In this document: positions 21,287 through 29,610 of the stretch, piece by piece
How positions within the stretch are numbered: position 1 is the stretch's first letter
Layout of the letters: the number at the start of each line of letters is the position of its first letter
IMG/VR virus record: IMGVR_UViG_3300044990_001054
Location: 1-36,379 of that record
Length of the DNA: 36,379 bases
DNA from: a virus
Reading direction: 5' to 3' (one strand)
The notes under the pieces: generated by a model
What the model was told of the DNA's origin: nothing
Database searches by the model: none
What the model saw: the letters and a program-made list of their open reading frames with translations, nothing else
Program-made: the position numbers and the translations under genes

Positions 21287-22561
21287 TCACGGCCGGCACC
21301 TGGTGAACTGCCATTGCATCACGGGCGGGCGCGGCAGGACCGTCCTCGAGCGGGCGGTGATCACATCGTTGGTCCCGCCCACGAATGCCGGCAGGTCCAG
21401 CAGTTCCTGGATCAAGGGCGTGTCGGCGCCGTCGAATGCGAGTCGGGCCAGATAGCCGGTTGCGACGCCAGTTGCCGTCACAGAGTAAACCGAGCCCGTG
21501 AAATATGCGAAGTTGGTGGGAGCGAAAGCGTCCTGCGCGCTCGAGATGCCTCCGGTCGTGGCGATGCTCAGATATATCGTGCAGACCGCCCCGGTGGCCA
21601 TGTGAAACACGGGCACGATGTTGGTGGCCGAACGCCGCTCGATTGCGGACGCGCCGAGCCCTGACGCCTCGACGAGCGCGCCCCTCCGGTATCCGTCACC
21701 TTCGTCGAAAAAGAGCAGGCGGAGCCCGCTGCGCGCCCGGTAGACGGTCAACTCGGAAGCGATCAGCCCGGCGGCCACGGACACGGGCGCAGTCGTATAG
21801 GCCACGTCAAAGGCGGCGGTCTTGCGAGCGGGTGTGTAGCCGGATAGCAGATCGAGGTTGTTCGACGCATACCACGCGGGCGGATTTGTGAACAGCCCTG
21901 GTCCTTCAGAGTGAAAAAACCAGTAGGAGATCCCCGGCAGACCATAGAAAAGCAAATCGTCACGTTGCCCCGGAACGCCCCAGTTCGTCGGCACAAGCGG
22001 CTCGGGGTTGTATGCCAGATAGCTACCGGCGTCACCCCACAGGCGGCCGCCCTCAAGCTCCGTGTGGCCCAGGCAGTTGGACATGAGGCGCAACGCGCGG
22101 AACGCCTCCCAAAGGGTGTTCGTCATGACGTACAGTCCGACCTCGGCGCCGTAGACCGGCGCGCCCGTCCACCCGACAGTCCAGAGCGGCCGCCCGTCGC
22201 CCGGACCGACACCGGCAGCGATGAACAGGTTGGAGACCGTCCACGGCGTTGCGCTGGTGGAGGTGTAGGACTGCAGGTAGGACGGCGCCAGCGCTTCAAC
22301 CTCGTCGAGGACGGCCTGCATCTGCGCGTGCGTAGGCTGGTTCGGCAGGTTGGTGAACGTGCTGAAACTCCACCCGTTTGAATCGCCGGAATGGGGCGTG
22401 GCCGCCAGCGCTGCCCTCCGCTCGTTGATCCCCTCCAGCAGCTCGGCCACGTCGTCCGCTGTCACGTAGAGGCCGGGGGCGGCCGGGAGATAGTACAGCG
22501 CCGCCCCGCCCGTCAGGAGCGCCGCAGCGGCCAGGCCATAGGCATAGCGGCGGATCGTCAC
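21287..22561 (-). CDS. Last late gene; exported or membrane-anchored protein, possible receptor-binding protein
   Basis: From the GTG at 22561, overlapping the upstream stop as GTGA, the product has 424 residues. Residues 5-27 are a hydrophobic signal or anchor (YAYGLAAAALLTGGAALYYL). The rest is rich in Thr, Tyr, Trp and Gly (GISYWFFHSEGPGLFTNPPA) with many predicted strands, like extracellular or fibre proteins. It is the last gene of the late operon before attP, where tail fibres, receptor-binding proteins or conversion genes are common. I recognise no domain, and the function is open. Confidence 0.65.
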   Translation of the reverse strand: MTIRRYAYGLAAAALLTGGAALYYLPAAPGLYVTADDVAELLEGINERRAALAATPHSGDSNGWSFSTFTNLPNQPTHAQMQAVLDEVEALAPSYLQSYTSTSATPWTVSNLFIAAGVGPGDGRPLWTVGWTGAPVYGAEVGLYVMTNTLWEAFRALRLMSNCLGHTELEGGRLWGDAGSYLAYNPEPLVPTNWGVPGQRDDLLFYGLPGISYWFFHSEGPGLFTNPPAWYASNNLDLLSGYTPARKTAAFDVAYTTAPVSVAAGLIASELTVYRARSGLRLLFFDEGDGYRRGALVEASGLGASAIERRSATNIVPVFHMATGAVCTIYLSIATTGGISSAQDAFAPTNFAYFTGSVYSVTATGVATGYLARLAFDGADTPLIQELLDLPAFVGGTNDVITARSRTVLPRPPVMQWQFTRCRP

Positions 22562-23121
22562 GGCGCCCTCGGCGGGCCGAAGTTGGCCGGGACGTCGAGG
22601 CGGCCGGACGCGTGCTGGGTGAAGACCCGCGTGCATGGTGTCACGATCGTGTCCGCCTCAGCCGTGACCCGCCATACGCTGAGCGGGAACCGCTTGACCA
22701 GCCCGGCCACGTCGTCAGTCGGGTAAACGTCGTCCTCGGTAAACAGCACGGTCACCACGCCGGTGGCCAGCTCGGCGTTGACGTACAGCCAGTAGTCCCC
22801 CGGATCCGTGGGGTAGGCAGCCAGGTAGGGCGTCCCGGCAAACGCCTTGACGTGGGTCTGCCAGGCCTCGTCCAGCACTTGGTTTGCCCAGGTGATTGGC
22901 CCGCCGGTGACTTCCACGCCGGATGCCGTTATGTCCTGGAACCAGGCCTGCTCGTCACCGTCATCAGACTGCGGCCGCGGGACCTGGTGGTACATGGTGC
23001 CGACGCCGGGGATCTTCTCGGCCCGGATGGTGGCGGAGCTTAGCGGCTCAAGATCCCGCACATCGCCCCGGATCGCCTCGCACCACAGCGACATAAACCC
23101 CTTACGCGTCCACGCTCTCAT
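22558..23121 (-). CDS. Late-region protein of unknown function
   Basis: The product has 187 residues, starting at the ATG at 23121 which overlaps the upstream stop. It contains PGDYWLYVNAELATGVVTVL and FPLSVWRVTAEADTIVTPCT, which look like beta strands, and no signal peptide or membrane span. It lies in a tightly overlapping group (ATGA and GTGA junctions) with the DUF1353-like protein and the exported last gene. It may be a distal tail or assembly protein. No family is recognised. Confidence 0.6.
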   Translation of the reverse strand: MRAWTRKGFMSLWCEAIRGDVRDLEPLSSATIRAEKIPGVGTMYHQVPRPQSDDGDEQAWFQDITASGVEVTGGPITWANQVLDEAWQTHVKAFAGTPYLAAYPTDPGDYWLYVNAELATGVVTVLFTEDDVYPTDDVAGLVKRFPLSVWRVTAEADTIVTPCTRVFTQHASGRLDVPANFGPPRAP

Positions 23122-23675
23122 CCCACCCCCATCGGTACGATGTCATCGACATCCGGCGGCTCCGGTGGCCCGATGGGCTCCGGGAGCTTCCCGGCCTCGG
23201 TGTAGCCGCACGCCCAGCCGAACATCCGGACGGCCGCCCAGATTGCGCCGGCCTTGAACCGGCCGCGGGGCCGCTCAGTGCAGCGGCTCATGGTGTGCAG
23301 CAGCGCGTCCGCCTCGGATCTGGTGACCGGCGTCGGCCGCCAGACGGTCTCCCCGAAGGCCTTGACCCACAGCCACCCGATGTCGTAAACGCGGTCGTGG
23401 AAGGCGTATTCGATCCCCTCCTTGCGGACCAGGCGCTGGCCGGAGAGGGGTATGGATCCGAAGTTGAACCGGAAGGACTGGCCCGGCAGGCACGGCCGGA
23501 TCTGGTCCCCGTTGTCCTGGACGAAGGTGCAGGGCGTGTCCGGGTGCAGGGTGAAGGTGAAGTCCTGGGACTCGTGCCAGCGGAGGACCTTACCGTTCTC
23601 GGGCGGCAGCAGCCGAGCCTCCCAGCCTTCCCCCTCCCGCTCGTTTAGGAAGTAGCCACGGGCGCGCGGGTTCAC
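23118..23675 (-). CDS. DUF1353-like phage protein
   Basis: The 185-residue product fits the DUF1353 pattern: FNFGSIPLSGQRLVRKEGIE, then the conserved FHDRVYDIGW, then TRSEADALLHTMSR and AGAIWAAVRMFGW near 150-162. DUF1353 proteins are common in phage late regions, often near lysis or tail-fibre genes, and their role is unknown. The start is GTG at 23675, overlapping the previous stop. The C-terminal 25 residues are Pro/Asp-rich. Confidence 0.7.
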   Translation of the reverse strand: MNPRARGYFLNEREGEGWEARLLPPENGKVLRWHESQDFTFTLHPDTPCTFVQDNGDQIRPCLPGQSFRFNFGSIPLSGQRLVRKEGIEYAFHDRVYDIGWLWVKAFGETVWRPTPVTRSEADALLHTMSRCTERPRGRFKAGAIWAAVRMFGWACGYTEAGKLPEPIGPPEPPDVDDIVPMGVG

Positions 23676-24040
23676 GGCTGCACCGCATATGCGCGCGCCG
23701 GGTGCTCAGATGCGGCCGGAGCTTTCGATGCCGCGTGCTTTTCCCACAGCTTGAACGCGCTGTAGCAGATCCCGCCGCCGACCAGGTTGGACGCCACGGT
23801 GGTAACGATAATCACTCGGGCGAACGCCTTGACCGTCTGAAACGGGATGTAGCCCATGGCGTACAGCGCCTGGATGGCCTCCACCACGTCAAAGTGGATG
23901 TGCCCGCACGGCGTGCGCTTATCTGACCGTTTGTGCTCGGCAACCTGTTCGACGGCAACCCGCGCGCGCTGCTCGATCTGCGACATGGCCGAGTCGTTGG
24001 CGGCCTGCGCCGTGTTCGCTAAAATGTCGATCAGTCCCAT
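23672..24040 (-). CDS. Small membrane protein, possible holin
   Basis: From the ATG at 24040 the product has 122 residues. A helical N-terminal half (DSAMSQIEQRARVAVEQVAE) is followed by one hydrophobic segment, RVIIVTTVASNLVGGGICYS, at about 77-96, and a charged, Ala-rich tail. A GGGGGTGGTC ribosome-binding region precedes it. Membrane proteins of this size in the distal late region can be holins, but with only one clear membrane span and no adjacent endolysin this remains a guess. HTPCGHI-like residues (RTPCGHIHFD) could bind metal. Confidence 0.6.
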   Translation of the reverse strand: MGLIDILANTAQAANDSAMSQIEQRARVAVEQVAEHKRSDKRTPCGHIHFDVVEAIQALYAMGYIPFQTVKAFARVIIVTTVASNLVGGGICYSAFKLWEKHAASKAPAASEHPARAYAVQP

Positions 24041-24050
24041 GACCACCCCC

Positions 24051-25100
24051 CTACTGCTTCACAGTTTCAACGTTTACCAGGTACAGCGCCCCCTTGCGCG
24101 CCACCGCCAAGGCCGCGCCCTGACTCGTGGTGACGGCGGCCGCATAGTCCCCGGCGCACAGCACGGCGGGCTTGCAGGCGCCCGCCCGCACCCCGTCCAC
24201 GTCCGCATACATAATGTTCCCGCCGAGAGTCCAGAAGGCCACCACGCGCTTGCGGATGACGCAGGCATAGACGGGGTGGCGGGGCATGCGGGAAGCCGGC
24301 CCGATGGTAAAAAGGACGCCGGGGGCGATCAGTGCCACGCCGTCCTTGACGAGGTTCATCCGCAGATAGCCGTCCACCGCCATGAAGAAATAGCACGCGT
24401 CCCCGTTGGCGCAGATCCCGACGTAGCCGTAGACATCGTCGCCAGCCTTCGGGAACACGTCGCAGTCCACCACGTCTACCCGGCCCGTGTGGCCGCGCCG
24501 CATGACGCGGCTGTTGTCTTTCGACGAGCACCCGCCGAACCCGCGCCAGCCGCCTGGGGCAGCGGCCAGGTGCTCCCCCGTGGCGCCGATGGAGTCGGTC
24601 CCGAGCCGCACCCGCGTCTGGGTGGCGATGTCGAAGATCTCGTATGCGCCCATCTTGGACCACAGCTCGACCTGGGCAGGATCGTCGCCGTCGAAGATCG
24701 GGCGGACGCCGCCGTTGGTAAAGCCGTTGCCGCGAAACATCGCCGGGCCAGGCGTTTTCCCGTCAAGGATAATGCACATGGCCGGGCCGTGGTTGGCGGT
24801 AGTTTCCGCGCCCTTCATCCTGTTCCGCCAGGCGACAACATCGCCGACGGTGCTCGAGGCCACGTAAGGCGTGTAGCAATCCACCACGGGCATGTTGTTC
24901 GGCCCTTTCGCCGAGGTCGCCCGCGCCACGATGAAGTGGTCCCAGCCCCCCTCACGGATCCGGAAATAGCGGACGGTCTTGTCCGACCTGTGGGCCGCGA
25001 TCCGCGGGCGCTTGTCGGGCCCCATGGCGATGCTTACGCCGTCGATCCCGACCATGTCGAGCGAAGTCTCCTTGACCACCCTGCACGATACCGTTTTCAT
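24051..25100 (-). CDS. Late-region protein, possibly beta-propeller-like tail component
   Basis: The product has 349 residues and no signal peptide. The sequence consists of many short strands with turns, such as RVDVVDCDVFPKAGDDVYGY, RHPVYACVIRKRVVAFWTLG and AALAVARKGALYLVNVETVK. These alternate in a way that suggests a beta-propeller or another all-beta repeat fold. It has 11 cysteines, more than most of its neighbours. It may be a receptor-binding or tail-tip protein. I recognise no named family. Confidence 0.6.
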   Translation of the reverse strand: MKTVSCRVVKETSLDMVGIDGVSIAMGPDKRPRIAAHRSDKTVRYFRIREGGWDHFIVARATSAKGPNNMPVVDCYTPYVASSTVGDVVAWRNRMKGAETTANHGPAMCIILDGKTPGPAMFRGNGFTNGGVRPIFDGDDPAQVELWSKMGAYEIFDIATQTRVRLGTDSIGATGEHLAAAPGGWRGFGGCSSKDNSRVMRRGHTGRVDVVDCDVFPKAGDDVYGYVGICANGDACYFFMAVDGYLRMNLVKDGVALIAPGVLFTIGPASRMPRHPVYACVIRKRVVAFWTLGGNIMYADVDGVRAGACKPAVLCAGDYAAAVTTSQGAALAVARKGALYLVNVETVKQ

Positions 25101-25110
25101 GCTCCCCCTT

Positions 25111-25488
25111 TTAGTTCAGTGCCGCCTTGATCTGTGGGCTGCCGCCCCCGCTGATCGCATTGCTTACCGACCCCGTCCCCTCGCCACCGGCCGACCGCCA
25201 GAAGACGCCGTTCAGGACCGTGATCTTTTCCGGCGCCGGGTCCAGCCCCATGATGTAGACGTTGGTCCGGCAACCGCAGAAAAGGGCCCCCGCCGTCAAC
25301 GCTGCGGCTAGGCCTGGGAGGGGCAGGCCACGCTGACGGGCGGGGGCGAAAATAGGGGGAAACGGCGAACGGGTGACCCGACAAGCGGAGGGTACAAAGC
25401 CCCGGCCGGTTCCCCAGGTGGAAACCACGAACGCACCCGCGCCGTGGGCTGGACTGGTTTTGCTCGACGTTTCCAAAGTGTTCACCAT
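25111..25488 (-). CDS. Small protein with internal lipobox-like segment
   Basis: The frame from ATG 25488 encodes 125 residues and overlaps the end of the upstream gene by 7 bp. Residues from about 55 to 74 form a hydrophobic stretch ending LTAGALFCGCRTN, a lipoprotein-signal look-alike, but it is far from the only ATG start. No convincing internal start was found. If a non-standard start near residue 45 is used, the product would be a lipoprotein of about 75 residues, possibly a spanin-like outer-membrane piece. The C-terminus is Gly/Ser-rich. Confidence in the exact start is low. Confidence 0.45.
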   Translation of the reverse strand: MVNTLETSSKTSPAHGAGAFVVSTWGTGRGFVPSACRVTRSPFPPIFAPARQRGLPLPGLAAALTAGALFCGCRTNVYIMGLDPAPEKITVLNGVFWRSAGGEGTGSVSNAISGGGSPQIKAALN

Positions 25489-26744
25489 GTCACGTTCACC
25501 AATCCGTTGGATGACCCCGACTTAATCCGGAGCCCGTTGGACCAGTACAGCCAGGTGTCTCCCGACAACTCGAAGCGCGGCGCCTGGACGGGAACGCTGA
25601 ATTTAGCCCGTGCGGTTGCCTGAACGGCGTTGCTCACGGACACGCGCCAGAACGCCCGGTTGCCGGCAAGGGTGTTGCTGGCGGTGATGGACATGTAGCC
25701 GGCCGCTGCATCGTTCGTCGACAAGGGGCGGGCTGTCGTCCAGCCGCCTGTCATCAGGTTCGTGCTGGTCTGGAGCCGGAAGACGCCGGCCAGCCCATTG
25801 GTGGTGAATACCAGCGTGGATATGGTGCCGGTGCAGTTGGTTATGAGCCAGGGGTACGGGTCCATGGCCTCGATTGCCAGCACGGGCGACACTGCGTCGC
25901 TCTCGTGGGCCAGGGTCAGGTATCCGTTTGGCTTGTATGACCAGGTGAACCGCTGTTGGATGCTGACCCCGTCATCGATGCGTGTGCCGGCCCGGACGAT
26001 GAGCGGGGACAGCGCGGGGTGTCCCGACCACAGCGAAACGGCGTCCTGGACAACCGCCTCATAGTAGCCCTTGGACATGGCCAAATAGTCCGTCTGATTT
26101 GTTTTCCCCTGCGCGGCCGCCGGATGCTTCACGAGCAGCGACATCCCGCGGAGGTCATTGGTGTTGCCGACCAGGTCCCGATCAGCATACACGTCGATCG
26201 AGAACGCTTCGATGTAGCCCTCGATCGTGGGCGGGACACCGGGGTAATTCAACTGCTGCATCCGTCCGGTGAGGGTGGCGGTCCGGCCGTCAGGCGCGAT
26301 TCGGGTCGTGAGCGTGTAATCACGGCCGGTGTCAGTCGTGCGAACGGCGTAGATTCGCTGGTCTTCGAATAGCAGTGTGATGGTGACCACACCCTCGTTG
26401 GTGCTGGCAACGGTGGCCGGGGTGAACAGCGAGATCAGGCCATTCGTCCAGTAGGCCGTCCCGGACAAGCCGACCGTGTAGTCCTTCTCCTGGATGGCCT
26501 GGATGGGGCTGGTCCGGATCGTGGTGCGCGCGTCGAATAGCGTGCGGCCGCCGCTGGTCAATCCATCGCCGATCTTGATTTGGATCGGTTCCCCGTCAGG
26601 AAACACCCCGACCGCCATTTCCCCGTCTTCCAACACAGGCGTTTCCGTGGGGCCGACTTTAGGGACGAACAACTGCGCCGCGCTTACCAGGCACGCGGAG
26701 CTGCAGATCATGGCAAAGACCGCTATAGTGGCTGTTTTCCGCAT
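25482..26744 (-). CDS. Exported fibre-like protein
   Basis: The product has 420 residues. A Sec signal (MRKTATIAVFAMICSSACLV) with likely cleavage near VSA-A starts the protein. The segment just after it, LEDGEMAVGVFPDGEPIQIK then IGDGLTSGG, resembles the N-terminal domain of phage tail-fibre and tropism proteins, where an IKIGDG motif is common. A later segment, FRLQTSTNLMTGGWTTARPL to AFWRVSVSN, matches a beta-sandwich repeat frequent in secreted proteins of Verrucomicrobiota-like bacteria. The combination suggests a fibre built from host-type modules. It lies beside the protease-bearing fibre. Confidence 0.7.
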   Translation of the reverse strand: MRKTATIAVFAMICSSACLVSAAQLFVPKVGPTETPVLEDGEMAVGVFPDGEPIQIKIGDGLTSGGRTLFDARTTIRTSPIQAIQEKDYTVGLSGTAYWTNGLISLFTPATVASTNEGVVTITLLFEDQRIYAVRTTDTGRDYTLTTRIAPDGRTATLTGRMQQLNYPGVPPTIEGYIEAFSIDVYADRDLVGNTNDLRGMSLLVKHPAAAQGKTNQTDYLAMSKGYYEAVVQDAVSLWSGHPALSPLIVRAGTRIDDGVSIQQRFTWSYKPNGYLTLAHESDAVSPVLAIEAMDPYPWLITNCTGTISTLVFTTNGLAGVFRLQTSTNLMTGGWTTARPLSTNDAAAGYMSITASNTLAGNRAFWRVSVSNAVQATARAKFSVPVQAPRFELSGDTWLYWSNGLRIKSGSSNGLVNVTW

Positions 26745-26747
26745 GGC

Positions 26748-28805
26748 TTAAAACTCCGTGTAAGGGGTGACGTCAAGGTAGGAAAGGGTCTCAGGATCGC
26801 CCCAAGCCGCGATCGCCGCCTGGATCTCCTCCAGATACGAGTGGACGGACGGGCCGCTGGTCGGGTAGTAGAGGCAGAACAGCAGCACGAAGTCCATGCC
26901 AGTGCTGAACAGGACCGGCTGGGAAGAATCGCCGCTGACCGGGTAGTGCCGGAAGAGGGCGCGCCAGGCAATCCGCTCGGCCGCCTTCCACCAGCTGATC
27001 CCGGTGTATCCGCGCTCGTTCCAGCCTTCCGATCCGCCGACTACCAACTGAAATTCATGGGCCCCGAAGTGGACCTCCCCGCAGGCCAGCGGGATCTCCC
27101 TGATGCCGGTCGGGAGCGCGGCGGCCGGATTCGCCAGCACCTTGGCCACGGGCACGGGGATCTCGGTGTCCAGGCGGATCATGGCGATGTCCGCCGCGAC
27201 AAGGACTTCCGCGTCGACAACCGCTGTCCAGACGCCGTTTGTCGAATCCACCCATTTGACGGTATCGCCTACCTGGGGCCTGAACGATGCATGGGCGGCC
27301 GTGATAGCGTGCCGGGGCGTGATCAGGACGCCGCCGCCATAGTATGGTTGCGCCCGACTGTTCCAGGCCGCCACACACTCCGGGGCAGGGCGGATCCAGA
27401 GGTTGGTGGACCTGGTGAATGCAGTGCCGTTGGTGTTGTACGCGCTGAACGTCCGCATGGTCGCCCCGGTGGTCCCGACGCCGGCAGCGACATTCGAGAT
27501 GATCGCCGCCCGCAGGCTGCCCTCGGCGCCGTCCCAGTACCGGTCGATGGCCATGCCTTCCGTTCTCATCACCAGCACGTTGGTGCGGCCGAACGTGGCC
27601 GCCGTGACGGCTGCCGTGACCACGCCGTCGGCCAGGTGCGTCAGGTATCCGTTCGAGGAAACGGAAGCCCTCTCCGCCGGCTCGACGGTGAAGTCCAGAT
27701 CGAAGAACGAATGCTGGTCGGAGATCTGCGCCACGCGGTCGTACCGCACATTATTGAATCCCTGGCGCTCAAGGACCTGGTCCAGGTTGGTCCGGTACGT
27801 GGTCGAGTCAGGGCACGAGGTTGGGGACAACGCCCACACCAGGTTGAACCATTCCGGATTTCGCCAGGTGCCAGGGGAAACGACGGACGGCCAACTCGAG
27901 CGGGTTTCGCCAGCCCACCGCAAATAGCGGAAGTCCATCTCGAATATGTCGTTGTGGAGGTTCGGGTGCGCTGGCTCGTTGGCCAGGCGTAAAATGTTGG
28001 TAGGGCCCATGCTGATTACCCACGTCCCGTTCGCATTGTTCCAGAAAATCCCCTTCATGGTCTCCGGGTCGTCTGTAGCATTGCTGCCGAGGACAATCCG
28101 ACGAGGGAAAGTAACGTCCTCGTTTTCATCGGGCTTGAGGTAAAGGTTCGTCGAATGGTCGCCCCAGGCCTCGACGACGTCTACCCGGCCGCTGACCGCC
28201 AGCACCCCGGAGCGCGCAGCGGTGTCAGACGAGCCGGCCGCGGCAAGCACATAAGCAGCATCCGCCCGGGCTCGGGCCACCGCGTCGACCATGTTGCTCG
28301 GGATCTGCCAGGGGCCGACGTAGCTGGTCCCGGTGTCTCTCTGTTGAACGTGGGCCATGGACCGGTGCACAACGCCGACCGACGTGTTGGTGACCCCGCT
28401 CCCGTCCGTCTGGAAAAGAGTGATGAACGACCAGTAGTTCGATGCCGGCATGGCCGCCCACTGGGGCGGGACCGTGAAGCGCACCCGGCCGGTGGCCGCG
28501 TAGATCGTACCCGTGGCCCACAGGTAGACGTTGGAGTTGCCCGGGTCATCACTCCGATCGGCCACAATGGACCAGATAGCCGTCAGGTTTGTCTGACCGG
28601 ACCAGTCTGCGGCGTTGGTGCCGGAGGCCGTGCTCCAGTGGTCGAACACCAGGCTTTCCCCCTGGTACCAACGGAGCATGACGGACGAGGGGACCTCCGC
28701 CTTTGCCAGCGCGGTGGTGGCCGTCAGATACCGGATGTTCAACTGCCCGAAGCAGGACCCGGCCACAAGGATCAGAACCGCCCAAAGATTAGCCCGTACC
28801 GCCAT
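26748..28805 (-). CDS. Fibre-like protein with signal peptide and C-terminal trypsin-like protease
   Basis: The product has 685 residues from the second of two tandem ATGs (28808 or 28805), which GGGGGAG precedes. Residues 2-20 are a signal peptide (VRANLWAVLILVAGSCFG). The middle is fibre-like and includes EAWGDHSTNLYLKPDENED, similar to the WGxH...YL motif of phage fibres. The last about 200 residues form a chymotrypsin-fold protease: GGGVLITPRHAITAAHASF with His505, VAADIAMIRLD with Asp539, and SGDSSQPVLF with Ser627, where GDSG is GDSS. The order and spacing fit an S1-type triad. It may cut host surface proteins or process virion proteins. Confidence 0.8.
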   Translation of the reverse strand: MAVRANLWAVLILVAGSCFGQLNIRYLTATTALAKAEVPSSVMLRWYQGESLVFDHWSTASGTNAADWSGQTNLTAIWSIVADRSDDPGNSNVYLWATGTIYAATGRVRFTVPPQWAAMPASNYWSFITLFQTDGSGVTNTSVGVVHRSMAHVQQRDTGTSYVGPWQIPSNMVDAVARARADAAYVLAAAGSSDTAARSGVLAVSGRVDVVEAWGDHSTNLYLKPDENEDVTFPRRIVLGSNATDDPETMKGIFWNNANGTWVISMGPTNILRLANEPAHPNLHNDIFEMDFRYLRWAGETRSSWPSVVSPGTWRNPEWFNLVWALSPTSCPDSTTYRTNLDQVLERQGFNNVRYDRVAQISDQHSFFDLDFTVEPAERASVSSNGYLTHLADGVVTAAVTAATFGRTNVLVMRTEGMAIDRYWDGAEGSLRAAIISNVAAGVGTTGATMRTFSAYNTNGTAFTRSTNLWIRPAPECVAAWNSRAQPYYGGGVLITPRHAITAAHASFRPQVGDTVKWVDSTNGVWTAVVDAEVLVAADIAMIRLDTEIPVPVAKVLANPAAALPTGIREIPLACGEVHFGAHEFQLVVGGSEGWNERGYTGISWWKAAERIAWRALFRHYPVSGDSSQPVLFSTGMDFVLLFCLYYPTSGPSVHSYLEEIQAAIAAWGDPETLSYLDVTPYTEF

Positions 28806-29610
28806 CATACATCTCCCCCTTCCATTTATACGCGCCAAGCCACTGCTCGACCAGGGTCCACGACCTGTTGACCACGTCCGAGTCAGGCGGGAGCCAAAGC
28901 CACTCATACGGGACCAGCTTCCAGGCGCCGGTCGTGTCAACGTCCCGGAACTTCGGCTCCTTGATCGGGGCGGAGATGCCCGCGAACGGCGTCACTTTCC
29001 ACTGGTTCTCGTATGTCAGGTATGCGTCGATGTTCGATCGGTTCGCCCAGGTCGTCGTTTTTGTGATCGTGTGATTCGCCCGCATGGCCCCCGTGTACCC
29101 GGCAGCCTTCAACGCCGCGTACTTCTTGAAAGCAGCCGGGAGCGCGCTCGAAGCCATCACCACGTCGAGCTTCCCCTGGGAGATGAGCTTATCGATCAGG
29201 TTCAACCGCTGCGCCCGGGCCTGGTTATCCGGTGACGTCGGATCCCCCTCAGTCCCCCATGTTCGGATCCGCGCCAGCTCAATCTCGACAGTGCTCTTGC
29301 TGGTCGACCAGCGGACCGTGATCGGCGCAACGGCACCGCCCTCGCCCCCGCCGCCGCCCGCCCCGCCGGATCCGGCCTGAGTCCCGAAGGTGGCGGTCAA
29401 GACACATGTGGACCCGTCCGGTGAGGGCGTTATCGTACGGGCGCCCGCCGCTTTCAACTTGGCGTAAGTGGCGGCCAGATCAGGGTACGCGCAGCCCCAC
29501 ACTTCCGTGGTCACCTCTCCTCGGTCCGCGTCCCAGCTGGTATACCGATGCCGCATGACAGATTCGGTGACACCTGCTGCGCGGTAGACGATGATGGGGG
29601 AAACTGGCAT
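28789..29610 (-). CDS. Tail protein immediately after the tape measure, unknown family
   Basis: The product has 273 residues, and its ATG at 29610 abuts the tape-measure stop, with GGAGGATTAG just before it. Residues 1-80 form one domain; a Gly-rich linker (GSGGAGGGGGEGG) at about 80-92 leads to a second domain containing ITVRWSTSKSTVEIELARIR and WANRSNIDAYLTYENQW. In long-tailed phages the gene after the tape measure usually encodes the distal tail or tail-tip protein. I see no Dit or gpM signature, so the assignment is positional. It has no signal peptide, unlike the next genes. Confidence 0.6.
   Translation of the reverse strand: MPVSPIIVYRAAGVTESVMRHRYTSWDADRGEVTTEVWGCAYPDLAATYAKLKAAGARTITPSPDGSTCVLTATFGTQAGSGGAGGGGGEGGAVAPITVRWSTSKSTVEIELARIRTWGTEGDPTSPDNQARAQRLNLIDKLISQGKLDVVMASSALPAAFKKYAALKAAGYTGAMRANHTITKTTTWANRSNIDAYLTYENQWKVTPFAGISAPIKEPKFRDVDTTGAWKLVPYEWLWLPPDSDVVNRSWTLVEQWLGAYKWKGEMYDGGTG

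Noticed and set aside
25482-28805. Diversity-generating retroelement acting on the fibre genes
   Set aside because: No reverse transcriptase and no template/variable repeat pair were seen anywhere in the window.
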